64,000 bases of DNA from Massilia sp. Root133 (lineage in GTDB: Bacteria > Pseudomonadota > Gammaproteobacteria > Burkholderiales > Burkholderiaceae_D): positions 316,694-380,693 of the forward strand of contig NZ_LMEW01000035.1 of NCBI RefSeq assembly GCF_001426525.1, written 5' to 3'. The position numbers were made by a program, and so were the translations under genes. The notes below the pieces were generated by a model. That model made no database searches, was not told the DNA's origin, and saw only the letters and a list, made by a program, of their open reading frames with translations. Of the stretch, positions 8,028 to 17,301 are shown in pieces (position 1 is the stretch's first letter; every line of letters begins with the position of its first letter).

Positions 8028-9557
8028 ATGTCTAACCACGGTAACGTTACTGCCATCACCGCAAAACGTCTCACGCTGGCCCTGTGCGCGGCCGGTGTCA
8101 TTGGCGGCGCGGTCGGCGCGATCGCAGTCGAACACAATAACGCCTTGGCGGCCGCCGCAGCGGCCGCCACTGGCACACCCAACCCCGCCGCCACCCCGGC
8201 TCCCGTGGCGGCCACGCCGGCACCCGTGGCCGGCAATCCTGCCAGCGTAGCCCTGCCGGACTTTACCAAGATCGTCTCGCACAACGGCCCGGCCGTCGTG
8301 AACATCCGCGTCGTCGGTACGACCAAGGTGTCGCAGCGCCAGATGCCGCAGTTCGACGAGGACGATCCGTTCTTCGAATTCTTCCGCCGCTTCCAGCCGC
8401 AGCAACCGCGCGGCGGCAACGGGCGCGGGGAACTCGTTTACGGCGCCGGATCGGGCTTCATCGTCAGCCCGGACGGCGTCATCCTGACGAATGCGCATGT
8501 GGTGCGCGATGCCGACGAAGTCACGGTCAAGATGCAGGACCGCCGCGAATACCGCGCGAAAGTCCTCGGCTCCGACCCGCGCACCGACGTCGCCGTGCTG
8601 AAGATCGATGCGAAAAACCTGCCCGTCGTCCCGCTCGGGAACACGCGCAATCTGCAGGTCGGCGAATGGGTGCTGGCGATCGGTTCGCCGTTCGGCCTGG
8701 AGTCGACCGTGACGGCCGGCGTCGTGAGCGCGAAAGGCCGCACCATCGACAACAACGGCGTGCAGTTCATCCAGACGGACGTTGCGGTCAACCCGGGCAA
8801 CTCGGGCGGCCCGCTGTTCAACACGCGCGGCGAGGTCGTCGGCATCAACTCGCAGATCTTCAGCCAGACGGGCGGCTACCAGGGCCTGTCGTTCGCGATC
8901 CCGATCGACGTCGCCGTGCGCATCAAGGACCAGATCGTCGCGACCGGCAAGGTGCAGCACGCGAAGCTGGGCGTCAGCCTGCAGGACGTCGGCCAGAGCT
9001 TCGCCGATGCGTTCAAGCTGCAGTCGCCGGACGGCGCGCTCGTGGCGAACGTGGAGCGCGGCAGCGCGGCCGAGAAGGCCGGCCTCAAGGCGGGCGACGT
9101 GATCCGCAAGGTCAACGGCCAGGCCCTGATCTCGGGCGGCGACCTGTCGGCCATCGTGGCGATCGCCAAGCCGGGCGACAGGCTGGCGATGGACGTTTGG
9201 CGCGAAGGCAAGGAGATGCAGGTGACCGCGACGCTGGCCAGCGCCAAGGCGGATCCGGCCAGCCGCGACAACCTCGCCGGCATCGACGGCGGCGCCAAGC
9301 TGGGCCTGGCCCTGCGTCCGCTGGATCCCGCCGAGCGCAGCCAGGTCGGCGTCGCGGCGGGTCTCGTGGTCGAGGATGCGGGCGGCGCGGCAGCCGTGGC
9401 CGGCGTGCAGCCGGGTGACGTCGTGCTGGCCGTGAACGGCAAGCCGGTGGCGTCGGTGGCCCAGGTGCGCGACGTCGTCAAGAAGTCCGCCAAGTCGGTG
9501 GCCTTGCTGGTTCAGCGCGGGGATGAGAAGATCTTCATCCCGGTGCCGATCAGCTGA
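8028..9557 (+). CDS. Do/HtrA-type periplasmic serine protease
   Basis: DegP/DegQ-like protease and chaperone for misfolded envelope proteins, 509 residues. An N-terminal hydrophobic segment (about residues 14-34) acts as signal or anchor. An Ala/Pro-rich linker (residues 38-75) follows. The trypsin-like domain has the triad H157 (TNAHVV), D187 (RTDVAVL) and S259 (NPGNSGGPLF). Two PDZ domains follow (about residues 305-395 and 415-505; KLGVSLQDVG and AAGLVVEDAG). The two-component genes start 51 bases after its stop, a common arrangement for envelope-stress control. Confidence 0.94.
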   Translation: MSNHGNVTAITAKRLTLALCAAGVIGGAVGAIAVEHNNALAAAAAAATGTPNPAATPAPVAATPAPVAGNPASVALPDFTKIVSHNGPAVVNIRVVGTTKVSQRQMPQFDEDDPFFEFFRRFQPQQPRGGNGRGELVYGAGSGFIVSPDGVILTNAHVVRDADEVTVKMQDRREYRAKVLGSDPRTDVAVLKIDAKNLPVVPLGNTRNLQVGEWVLAIGSPFGLESTVTAGVVSAKGRTIDNNGVQFIQTDVAVNPGNSGGPLFNTRGEVVGINSQIFSQTGGYQGLSFAIPIDVAVRIKDQIVATGKVQHAKLGVSLQDVGQSFADAFKLQSPDGALVANVERGSAAEKAGLKAGDVIRKVNGQALISGGDLSAIVAIAKPGDRLAMDVWREGKEMQVTATLASAKADPASRDNLAGIDGGAKLGLALRPLDPAERSQVGVAAGLVVEDAGGAAAVAGVQPGDVVLAVNGKPVASVAQVRDVVKKSAKSVALLVQRGDEKIFIPVPIS

Positions 9558-9608
9558 TGGATCGTAACGTCTGATATCGGCACTGGTTTCAAAGAATCGG
9601 GGGATTGG

Positions 9609-10271
9609 ATGCGGCTGCTGCTGGTGGAAGACGATACGATGATCGGCGAAGTAGTGCTCGACCTGCTGAGGGCCGAGCACTACGCCGTCGACTGGGTCAA
9701 GGATGGCGAGATGGCCGACACGGCCCTCATGCAGAACCAGAACTACGACCTCGTCGTGCTCGACCTGGGCCTGCCCCGCAAGGACGGGCTCGAGGTCTTG
9801 CGTGCGATGCGCGCCCGCAAGGACCGCACGCCGGTGCTGGTCGCCACGGCGCGCGACGCCGTCTCCCAGCGTATCGCCGGGCTCGATGCCGGCGCGGACG
9901 ACTACGTCCTCAAACCCTACGATCTCGACGAACTGCTGGCGCGCATCCGCGCGCTGCTGCGGCGTGCCGCCGGGCGTGCCGAGCCCATTTTCGAGTACAA
10001 GAACATCGCCGTGAATCCCGCCACGCGCGAAGTGCTGGTCGACGGCCAGCCGGTCGTGCTGTCGGCGCGCGAATGGGCCGTGCTGGAAGCGCTCGTCGCG
10101 CGTCCCGGCGCCGTGCTGTCGCGCGCCCAGCTCGAGGAAAAGCTGTACAGCTGGCGCGACGAAGTGTCCAGCAATGCGGTCGAGGTCTATATCCACGGCC
10201 TGCGCAAGAAGCTGGGCAGCGACTTGATCCAGAACGTGCGCGGCGTGGGCTACATGGTCCCGAAGGTGTGA
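9609..10271 (+). CDS. OmpR-family response regulator (QseB/PmrA/TctD type)
   Basis: A two-component transcription factor of 220 residues. The receiver domain has the acidic pocket EDD (7-9), the phosphorylation site D52 (LVVLDLGLP), and the conserved lysine in DDYVLKPYD. The winged-helix DNA-binding domain covers about residues 125-220 (LSAREWAVLEALV, NAVEVYIHGLRKKLG, VRGVGYMV). A GGGG-rich ribosome binding site precedes the ATG. The histidine kinase gene starts 10 bases after the stop, and the pair is probably co-transcribed. Regulon and stimulus are unknown; the Do protease gene upstream hints at envelope stress. Confidence 0.94.
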   Translation: MRLLLVEDDTMIGEVVLDLLRAEHYAVDWVKDGEMADTALMQNQNYDLVVLDLGLPRKDGLEVLRAMRARKDRTPVLVATARDAVSQRIAGLDAGADDYVLKPYDLDELLARIRALLRRAAGRAEPIFEYKNIAVNPATREVLVDGQPVVLSAREWAVLEALVARPGAVLSRAQLEEKLYSWRDEVSSNAVEVYIHGLRKKLGSDLIQNVRGVGYMVPKV

Positions 10272-10281
10272 AGGCATCCTT

Positions 10282-11610
10282 ATGAAAGTCCGGGTCACGC
10301 ATTCCCTGCGCGGGCGATTGCTGTGGTTCCTGCTGGCGGCGATCACCATCGCGGCCGTCGCGCAGGCGTCCATCGCGTATCGCACGGCCCTCAACGACGC
10401 CGACCAGATCTTCGACTACCACATGCAGCAGATGGCGCTGTCGCTGCGTTCGCGCGTGCCGCTGACGAGCACCGAGACCGCCGACGCCGACACCCCGATC
10501 AGCGGCAACGACGACCTCGTCGTGCAGGTGTGGTCGCCGGACGGCGTGCGCGTGTTCCGCAGCGCGTCGCACGCGCACCTGCCGCAGCGCGCCGTGCTGG
10601 GCTTTTCCAACGTGCGCGCGAACGGCACCACGTACCGCATCTTCTCGATCCAGACCGATAACCAGACCGTGCAGGTCGCGCAGGATCTCGCCGTGCGGCG
10701 CAGCATGGCCAGCAATCTCGCGTTGCGCACGCTGGGCCCGATCGCCGTCATGATGCCGATCCTGATGCTGGTCGTGTGGTGGGTCGTGAGCGGCTCGCTG
10801 GAACCCGTCGCGCGCGTGCGCAAGCAGGTGGCGTCGCGCCAGGCGGACGATCTGTCGCCCGTGTCCGAGGCCGGCCTGCCGGACGAGGTGCGCCCGCTCG
10901 TGCAGGAATTGAATTTGCTGTTCGGCCGCGTGCGCACGGCGTTCGACGCCCAGCAGCATTTCGTCGCCGACGCCGCGCACGAGCTGCGTACGCCGCTCGC
11001 CGCCCTGAAGCTGCAGGTGCAGAGCCTGGAGCGCTCGGACAGCCCGGACGCGAAGCGCGTCGCCGTCTCTCGCCTGACGGCCGGCATCGAACGCGCGACG
11101 CGACTGGTCGAGCAGCTGCTCGTGCTGGCGCGCCAGGAAGCGAGCGTCGCGGGCGGCGCGCCGCGCCAGCCGGTCGACATCGCCGGCGCGGCCAGGCGGG
11201 CCGTCGCGGAACTGGCCGGCGTCGCGGCCGCGAAGCAGATCGACCTCGGCCTGCCGCGCGCGGACAGCGCCGCAGTGGAAGGGCAGCCGGACGCGTTGAT
11301 GATCCTGCTGCGCAACCTCATCGACAATGCGATCAAGTACACGCCGGAGGGCGGCACGGTCGATGTGTCGGTGGTGGCGGAACACCGCGGCGTGACCGTG
11401 ACCGTGGAAGACAGCGGTCCGGGCATCCCGCCGGCGGAGCGCGAGCGCGTGTTCGATCGCTTTTATCGCGTGCCGGGCAGCGACGCGAAGGGCAGCGGGC
11501 TCGGTCTCGCCATTATCAAGTCGATCGCGGAGCGGCATGGGGCGACGCTGGCGCTGGGCGAATCGAAGCGGCTGGGCGGACTCGAAGCGACCGTTACCTT
11601 CCCGGCCTAA
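10282..11610 (+). CDS. Sensor histidine kinase
   Basis: A membrane sensor kinase of 442 residues, partner of the preceding regulator. Transmembrane segments lie at about residues 12-34 and 154-175, with a ~115-residue periplasmic domain between. The H-box is HELRTPLAAL, and the ATPase part has the N-box NLIDNAIKYTPEGG, G1 VEDSGPGIP, F-box FDRFYR and G2 GSGLGLAI. The layout matches QseC/TctE-like kinases. Its 3' end overlaps the convergent glycosyltransferase gene by 17 bases. The signal sensed cannot be told from sequence. Confidence 0.94.
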   Translation: MKVRVTHSLRGRLLWFLLAAITIAAVAQASIAYRTALNDADQIFDYHMQQMALSLRSRVPLTSTETADADTPISGNDDLVVQVWSPDGVRVFRSASHAHLPQRAVLGFSNVRANGTTYRIFSIQTDNQTVQVAQDLAVRRSMASNLALRTLGPIAVMMPILMLVVWWVVSGSLEPVARVRKQVASRQADDLSPVSEAGLPDEVRPLVQELNLLFGRVRTAFDAQQHFVADAAHELRTPLAALKLQVQSLERSDSPDAKRVAVSRLTAGIERATRLVEQLLVLARQEASVAGGAPRQPVDIAGAARRAVAELAGVAAAKQIDLGLPRADSAAVEGQPDALMILLRNLIDNAIKYTPEGGTVDVSVVAEHRGVTVTVEDSGPGIPPAERERVFDRFYRVPGSDAKGSGLGLAIIKSIAERHGATLALGESKRLGGLEATVTFPA

Positions 11611-13162
11611 GTGTTCCGTCAGCGGCTTCGTACAGCCGGATGTTCGCCCCGTTGCCTTCGATGGTCTGCACCAGCCGGTAGCGATTGGCGAGTTCCTTCA
11701 TCACGATTCCGTCCGGATCGTACAGCTTCGCCAGCCGCTCGATCAGCCACACGCGCGGATGCCCGGCCGTCAGCGCCCGGATCCGCGCGACGTCCTCGGG
11801 CGCGATGTTCGGCGCGCCGGAGTTGCCCGTGTACGTGCGCGGCAGGTGCAGCGCTGGGAAGGGGCCCGGCAGATAGGCGACGGCCGGTCCCGACTTCATG
11901 TAGTAGGTGACGGGCATCTGCACTTCGTTCGGGAACGCGAGCACGACGTCGCCCGGCCGGCTGTCGCGCGCCACCTGCGCCAGCATCCCGCGCCAGTCTT
12001 CCGTGTGCGAGCGATAAAAGCCAAGCACCGCATGGGCCGACAGCGCCAGCACGACGGCGACGGCGGGCAGCCGCCAGCGCGACGGCAGCCGGACGACGCC
12101 CAGCGCCGTCAACGCCATCCCCAACGGCCCGAGCCACAGGAACAATCGCGACAGGAACACCGGCTTCACAACATAGCTGTAGCCGGCGAGCGCGAGGATC
12201 GGCAGCACGAGCACGCACGCGAGCAGCCAGAAATGGGCACGCGCCCGCTGCCACAACCACGCGAAGCCCAGCAGCACGAGCAGCGCGACGGGGTAGTGCA
12301 GCACCTGTCCGCCGCTGATGACGGTCCACGCCGCAGTGACGTTACGCGGCGTAAAACGGATCCAGTACGCCAGGTGCGCCATCGCCGCGTTCTGCTCGAT
12401 CAGCATCGGCACGAACGGCGACCACACGAGCAGTGCGCCGATGCCGGCGGCAGCCACGGCCAGGATCTGCGGGCGGCGCGGGCCGGGCGTGCCTGCCAGC
12501 AGCGCGATCGTCATCCCCGTCCACATCCCCAGCGCGGCAAACACGCCCGTGTTGTGCAGCCACATCGTCAGGCCGGTGCTGACGGCAAGGCCGGTCATCC
12601 AGCACCACCGGCGGGGATCTGGTCGCACGAAGGACAGTACCAGCATGGCGGCAAAGAACACGGCCAGCGACCCGGCCAGCGCCTGGATGGCGTACGGCCT
12701 GGCCTGTTGCGCATACTGGATGCTGGCCGCGTTCACGGCAAGGAACAGGGCGGCGAGCAGCGCGACGCGTTCCGCCTTCGCGCCGAGCCGCGCCCAGCGC
12801 GCACCAGCGGGGAGCGCGAACACGGTCAGCACGCTGGCGAGGACGGACAGGCTGCGCAGCGCCGCCTCGTGCGTGCCGAACAGCGCGGTCCAGCCCTTGA
12901 GCAGGGTGTAGTAAAAGGGCGGATGCGTCTCGTACAGCGGCACGCTCGTCCACAGTTCGCGCAGCGGGACGGCGGCGAACCACGCGCTGTACGTCTCGTC
13001 CAGCCATAGCGAGCGGCCGGCCAGGGTCGGCAGGCGCAGCAGCAGGGCGAGGCCTGTCACGAGCAGCGCCAGCGTCCAGAAGCGGGCCTGCGGGATGTCG
13101 CGCCCGCGTGGTGCGGCGGTCGACAGGGGCGTCAGCGGGCCTTGCTGGCTTGAAATGTCCAT
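11594..13162 (-). CDS. GT39/GT83-like membrane glycosyltransferase
   Basis: A polytopic transferase of 522 residues with about ten transmembrane segments. Near the N-terminus it has the lipid-phosphate-sugar-dependent transferase pattern LWLDETYSAWFAAV and THPPFYYTLLKGW (family DE and HPPxYY motifs). It is the third gene of a unit with GtrB-like and GtrA-like proteins, the layout of gtr clusters that decorate O-antigen or other surface glycans: GtrB loads a lipid, GtrA flips it, this enzyme transfers the sugar outside. The ATG at 13162 lies inside the end of gtrA (31-base overlap). A GTG at 13189 is possible but has no better ribosome site. Confidence 0.82.
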   Translation of the reverse strand: MDISSQQGPLTPLSTAAPRGRDIPQARFWTLALLVTGLALLLRLPTLAGRSLWLDETYSAWFAAVPLRELWTSVPLYETHPPFYYTLLKGWTALFGTHEAALRSLSVLASVLTVFALPAGARWARLGAKAERVALLAALFLAVNAASIQYAQQARPYAIQALAGSLAVFFAAMLVLSFVRPDPRRWCWMTGLAVSTGLTMWLHNTGVFAALGMWTGMTIALLAGTPGPRRPQILAVAAAGIGALLVWSPFVPMLIEQNAAMAHLAYWIRFTPRNVTAAWTVISGGQVLHYPVALLVLLGFAWLWQRARAHFWLLACVLVLPILALAGYSYVVKPVFLSRLFLWLGPLGMALTALGVVRLPSRWRLPAVAVVLALSAHAVLGFYRSHTEDWRGMLAQVARDSRPGDVVLAFPNEVQMPVTYYMKSGPAVAYLPGPFPALHLPRTYTGNSGAPNIAPEDVARIRALTAGHPRVWLIERLAKLYDPDGIVMKELANRYRLVQTIEGNGANIRLYEAADGTLRPGR

Positions 13163-13539
13163 AGCGAGTTCACGACATAGGTGGCGCACAGCAGCGTGCC
13201 CGTCACGAGGACCTGGGCCAGGCGATAGTCGAGGCGCGCGCCGTTCACGAGCACGGCCATCGCGGCGCCGTTGAGGGCGGCGGCGACGCCGGCCGTCGCG
13301 AAGAAGCGCGCGGCCGTGCGCCAGGCCAGGTGCGAGTGCGCGTGTCCGCGGAAGGTAACGACCGCATTCAGCACGAAATTGATGACGGCCCCGACCAGGG
13401 CGCCGATGACGGACGCCGGCACGGGCGCCAGCACGCCCAGCGACACGGCCGTGACCAGGAAGGCATAATGTCCGGCCGTCCCGGCGGCGCCGACTGCGGC
13501 GTACATCAGGAAGCGGGCCACGCCGCCGCGTTCAGGCAT
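13132..13539 (-). CDS. GtrA-family membrane protein (putative lipid-linked sugar flippase)
   Basis: GtrA proteins are thought to flip undecaprenyl-phosphate-sugar across the inner membrane. The protein has 135 residues and four predicted transmembrane helices, with the family patterns RFLMYAAVGAAGT near the start, GAVINFVLNAVVTF in the middle and YVVNSLWTF at the end. It overlaps the upstream GT2 gene by 8 bases and the downstream GT39-like gene by 31 bases, so all three are tightly coupled. Confidence 0.9.
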   Translation of the reverse strand: MPERGGVARFLMYAAVGAAGTAGHYAFLVTAVSLGVLAPVPASVIGALVGAVINFVLNAVVTFRGHAHSHLAWRTAARFFATAGVAAALNGAAMAVLVNGARLDYRLAQVLVTGTLLCATYVVNSLWTFQASKAR

Positions 13540-14533
13540 GGGCCATCGCCTTTTCGTAGCGCTTGCGCACGAGGTACACTGGGCGTCCTTTCGACTCCAG
13601 GTAGATGCGGCCCACGTACTCGCCGAGCACGCCGATGCCGATCAGCTGGATGCCGCCGAGCAGCAGGATGGCGGTCGCCAGTGACGCATAGCCGGGCACG
13701 TCGACGCCGTACAGCATCGTGCGGATGACGAGCCAGAATGCGCGCGTCAGCGCGAAGATTGCCACGGAGACGCCCAGGTAAGTCCAGATGCGCAGCGGCA
13801 AGGTCGAAAAGCTGGTGATGCCTTCCAGCGCAAAATTCCACAGCTTCCAGCCGGAAAACTTGGTCTTCCCCGCCGCGCGCGGCGCACGCTTGTATTCGAC
13901 GACGGCCGTCTTGAAGCCGACCCACGCGAACAGGCCCTTCATGAAGCGGCACGATTCCGGCAGCGTCTTCAAGGCGTTGGCCACGTTACGGGTGAACAGG
14001 CGGAAGTCGCCGACGTTTTCGGGGATCGGCAGGTCGGCCATGTCGTTGTGGATGCGGTAGAAAAATTGCGCGGTCCATTTCTTCAGCGGCGAATCGGACT
14101 CGCGGTCGGCCCGCTTGGCCAGCACGACGTCATAGCCTTCACGCCATTTCTCGACCAGCTTGCCGATGACCTCGGGCGGGTCTTGCAAATCAGCATCGAA
14201 CGGGACGATGAGGTCGCCGCGTGCTTCGAAGATGGCAGCCGTCAGCGCCGCCTCCTTGCCGAAATTGCGCGTGAGGTCGACGACGCGCACGCGCGCATCC
14301 GCGTGGGCGTAGGCGATGAGGGAGTCGAGCGTGCGGTCGCGGCTGCCGTCGTTCACGCACAGGATCTCGAAGCGGATGTTCGGAATGCGTTCGAGTTCCG
14401 GGATCACGCCGCTGAAGAAATGCGGGATCATCTCCTGCTCGTTGTAGAACGGCACGACGAGCGACAGCAGGGGCGGGCCTGGCGGGCCGACAGTCACCTT
14501 GTCGGGAACTATGGTTTCGTTGGGGAAGCTCAT
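13532..14533 (-). CDS. GT2 glycosyltransferase, GtrB/DPM1-like
   Basis: Transfers a sugar from a nucleotide donor to polyprenyl phosphate on the inner face of the membrane. The GT-A domain covers about residues 22-240: LSLVVPFYNEQEMIP, VNDGSRDRT, the metal-binding PFDADLQDPPE, and NVGDFRLFTR. Two C-terminal transmembrane helices follow (about 252-275 and 285-310; LGGIQLIGIGVLGEYVGRIY is the GtrB-type ending). The length of 333 fits. It is first of the three-gene gtr-like operon. The sugar is not predictable; glucose is usual for this family. Confidence 0.92.
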   Translation of the reverse strand: MSFPNETIVPDKVTVGPPGPPLLSLVVPFYNEQEMIPHFFSGVIPELERIPNIRFEILCVNDGSRDRTLDSLIAYAHADARVRVVDLTRNFGKEAALTAAIFEARGDLIVPFDADLQDPPEVIGKLVEKWREGYDVVLAKRADRESDSPLKKWTAQFFYRIHNDMADLPIPENVGDFRLFTRNVANALKTLPESCRFMKGLFAWVGFKTAVVEYKRAPRAAGKTKFSGWKLWNFALEGITSFSTLPLRIWTYLGVSVAIFALTRAFWLVIRTMLYGVDVPGYASLATAILLLGGIQLIGIGVLGEYVGRIYLESKGRPVYLVRKRYEKAMAHA

Positions 14534-14671
14534 ATCGATCCGTCGACAATCTGGTTATGCATCAGCGATGAAACATAACACAGGTTGGACGGACTCGATT
14601 TTTCGTTTCGTGTGCGTTACGCGACGATGCTTGGGAGATGCGTTCAGTTCGCTGTGGAATCGTCGTTGTAA

Positions 14672-14761
14672 ACGTCGTCCCCGCGAAGGCGGGGACCCAA
14701 GTTCTGCATGCGTCACTACTGCTCACGCAAAATTGGATCCCCGCCTGCGCGGGGATGACGG
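14672..14761. repeat. Dispersed paired-palindrome repeat, copy 2
   Basis: Left unit 14672-14699 (ACGTCGTCCCCGCGAAGGCG, then GGGACCCA) and right unit 14734-14761 (TGGATCCCCGCCTGCGCGGG, then GATGACGG) in inverted orientation, 34-base core. It lies between the TonB-dependent receptor and the glycosylation operon, both leftward. Confidence 0.9.
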
Positions 14762-14782
14762 TATTTCAGGTGCGCGTAAGTT

Positions 14783-17173
14783 TTAGAACTTGTGCGACAG
14801 ACGCGCGAAGTAAGCCGCGCCGTTCAGGCCGAACTGCACGCTTTCGTACTTGAAGCCATTATCCGTCTCATCTGGATTCTGCTGGGTCGGATGCACGTTG
14901 AAGATATTGGTGCCGCCAACGGTCAGCTTGGTCTTCTCGGTGAACGACCAGGTGAACGCGAGGTCGGCCGACGTCTTGGCCTTGTAATACTGGTTCGGCA
15001 CCGGCGGACCGGAGAACGTGCCCAGCGTCTGCGGACCGTAGTGGATGATGCGGAAGTCCGATTCCAGCTGGCCCAGCGTGTAGTCGAAGTCCAGCGTGGC
15101 CTTGCGGCGCGGGCCGCCCTGCTCGATGAACAGGCGCTCGCGTTCGGACAGCAGCACGTCCTCGTAGCCGGCCAGCGCGGCCGGGGCATGCACGCCCGTC
15201 ACTTCGGTCTTGCTGAAGTTCATGGCGAGATACGTGGCCAGCTTGCCGGCGCCCAGGTTCGTGCGGTGCGACGCGGTCAGGTCCAGGCCGCGCGTGCGCG
15301 TGTCGACGGAATTCACGAAGAACTGCGCCTGGCCCACGCCCAGGTTCTGCAGGATGGCGCCCAGGGCCGGGTAGTTGTCGGCGTCGAAGCGGCCCGACAG
15401 CACGATGCGGTTGTCGATCTGGATGTGGTACAGGTCGGCCGTGACGGAGATGGCTTTCGTCGGCGTCCACGTCGCGCCCAGCGTGTAGCTCTTCGATTTT
15501 TCTTCATGCAGCTTCGGAATGCCGGCCGCGTTGGCGACCTTGCCGCCGTTCGGCGCGAGCACGACGTCCATCGGCACGCCGGCGACGAAGTCGGTGAAGG
15601 TCGACGAGAAATAGACCTGTTGCAGAGACGGTGCGCGGAAGCCCGTGCTGGCCGAGGCGCGCAGCAGCAGGTCGTCCGTGGCCTTGAAGGCGCCGGCGAC
15701 CTTGCCGGTCGTCGTCGAACCGAAGTCGGAGTAGCGCTCGTGGCGCACGGCAGCCTGCAGCTTGGTGCGCGGGGCGATGTCGGCCTCGAAGTCGAGGTAG
15801 GCGGCGCTGCTGTGACGGTCGCGGTTGGCGGCGTCGCCCGGCTGGAAGCCCGGGAAGCCCTGGCTGCCGGCATTGCCGCCGAAGCCCAGGCCGTCGACGT
15901 CGTTGTACGAGCCCGGCTCGCCCGCGAAGATCTGGTAATTCTCCTTGCGGTACTCGAAGCCGAACGCGGCGTTCAGGCCGCCGAGGATGTCGTCGTAGAA
16001 GCGGCTGAAGTCGGCGTTGGTCGTCAGCTGGCGGAACGAGAAGCCGCCGGCGTCGAACTGCGTCGGGCTGATGCCCTTGCCGCCGTTGATCAGGTCCAGG
16101 TTCGCGATCGACGCGTTGAGCGTGTGCGCGATGTCGTAGCGCATGCGGTTGTAGCCATAGGTCTGCGAGAAATCGCTGGCCCAGTCGCCGATGCGGGTGC
16201 GGTAGCCGATGATGCCGTAGCGGTCGTCGATGTCGCCATTGATGAACGGGACGAAGCCGCCCGGGTACATGGCGGCCGAGTTGCGCGACGGGATGTCGTC
16301 CGAACCGATGCCGCCGCGTGCCCATGCCGCCGACGACGCGTCGCGCGTCTGCGCGCCGGCCGTCACGTACAGCTTGCCCGGACCGACCGGGAATTCGCCG
16401 TTCAGGTAGACGGTCTCGTTCTTCGACTTGGTGTCGCCGATGATGCGCAGGCTGCCCGGGTCGGAGCGGTTGGAGCGGCCGCGGTCGTAGTATTCGCCGG
16501 TGATGCCCAGCACGCCGTCCGCCACGGCCACGCCGCAGTAGGCCGACGCGAGCCAGTTCTTGCCGTCGTGCTTCGAATATTCGCCGAAACCGGCAACCGC
16601 TTCGCAGCCCAGGTCCTTGCGCAGTTCCACGTTGATGACGCCGGCGATGGCGTCCGAGCCGTATTGGGCGGCGGCGCCGTCGCGCAGCACCTGCACGTTC
16701 TTGATGGCGAGGACGGGGATCGCGTTCATGTCCGTGCCCGTGTTGCCGCGGTTGCGCGCGCCGAACAGGTTCACGAGGGCCGTCGTGTGGCGGCGCTTGC
16801 CGTTCACGAGCACGAGGGTCTGGTCGGAGCCGAGGCCGCGCAGCGCGGCGGAGTCGACCAGGTCGGCGCCGTCGGCACCGGTCTGGCGCGTCGAGTTGAA
16901 CGACGGCGAGATGTTGGCCAGGGTCTGGGCCAGGTCGAACTGGCCGCTCTGCTCGGCGGCCTTCGTCAGCGGGATGTAGTCGACGGGCACCGGGGTATCG
17001 GTGGACGACGTGTTGCCGACGCGGCGCGAGCCGACGATGTTGACGCTCTGGATATTGGCGTCGGAAGCGGCGGGCGCGGTGGCATTTTGTGCCAAGGCGG
17101 CCGGCGCGAAAGCCAGTGCCGCGCTGCCGTACAGGCCCAGCAGGACGGACTGGCGGATCGTTGTAAGTTTCAA
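14783..17173 (-). CDS. TonB-dependent outer-membrane receptor
   Basis: A ligand-gated outer-membrane channel, 796 residues. The signal peptide LKLTTIRQSVLLGLYGSAAL ends at ALAQ. The plug domain follows (about residues 50-175; LRGLGSDQTLVLVNGKR, QVLRDGAAAQYGSDAIAGVI), then the 22-strand barrel ending in a terminal aromatic-rich strand (AAYFARLSHKF). The best start is TTG at 17173, placed so that the signal peptide begins directly and with CTGGAG seven bases before it. Upstream ATGs at 17200 and 17224 would add a non-conserved leader. The substrate is unknown; neighbours give no clue beyond an amino-acid lyase transcribed divergently. Confidence 0.9.
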   Translation of the reverse strand: MKLTTIRQSVLLGLYGSAALAFAPAALAQNATAPAASDANIQSVNIVGSRRVGNTSSTDTPVPVDYIPLTKAAEQSGQFDLAQTLANISPSFNSTRQTGADGADLVDSAALRGLGSDQTLVLVNGKRRHTTALVNLFGARNRGNTGTDMNAIPVLAIKNVQVLRDGAAAQYGSDAIAGVINVELRKDLGCEAVAGFGEYSKHDGKNWLASAYCGVAVADGVLGITGEYYDRGRSNRSDPGSLRIIGDTKSKNETVYLNGEFPVGPGKLYVTAGAQTRDASSAAWARGGIGSDDIPSRNSAAMYPGGFVPFINGDIDDRYGIIGYRTRIGDWASDFSQTYGYNRMRYDIAHTLNASIANLDLINGGKGISPTQFDAGGFSFRQLTTNADFSRFYDDILGGLNAAFGFEYRKENYQIFAGEPGSYNDVDGLGFGGNAGSQGFPGFQPGDAANRDRHSSAAYLDFEADIAPRTKLQAAVRHERYSDFGSTTTGKVAGAFKATDDLLLRASASTGFRAPSLQQVYFSSTFTDFVAGVPMDVVLAPNGGKVANAAGIPKLHEEKSKSYTLGATWTPTKAISVTADLYHIQIDNRIVLSGRFDADNYPALGAILQNLGVGQAQFFVNSVDTRTRGLDLTASHRTNLGAGKLATYLAMNFSKTEVTGVHAPAALAGYEDVLLSERERLFIEQGGPRRKATLDFDYTLGQLESDFRIIHYGPQTLGTFSGPPVPNQYYKAKTSADLAFTWSFTEKTKLTVGGTNIFNVHPTQQNPDETDNGFKYESVQFGLNGAAYFARLSHKF

Positions 17174-17301
17174 GGGGTGGGCTCCAGGGAAAAATTGCAT
17201 ATTAATGAATTTCCATGAAGGCAACCATTGGACGTCTCATAAGTACAACAAGGAAGGATTAGAATGCTGCCACCCATCGACCAACCCAAAAGGAAAACAG
17301 G

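Noticed and set aside
7950..10394. 814-codon frame antisense to the Do protease and response regulator genes
   Set aside because: High-GC shadow frame: it overlaps well-supported genes completely and has biased composition.
11594..14533. Prophage or serotype-converting island
   Set aside because: The gtr-like trio resembles phage serotype-conversion genes, but no integrase, tail genes or attachment repeats are visible around it.
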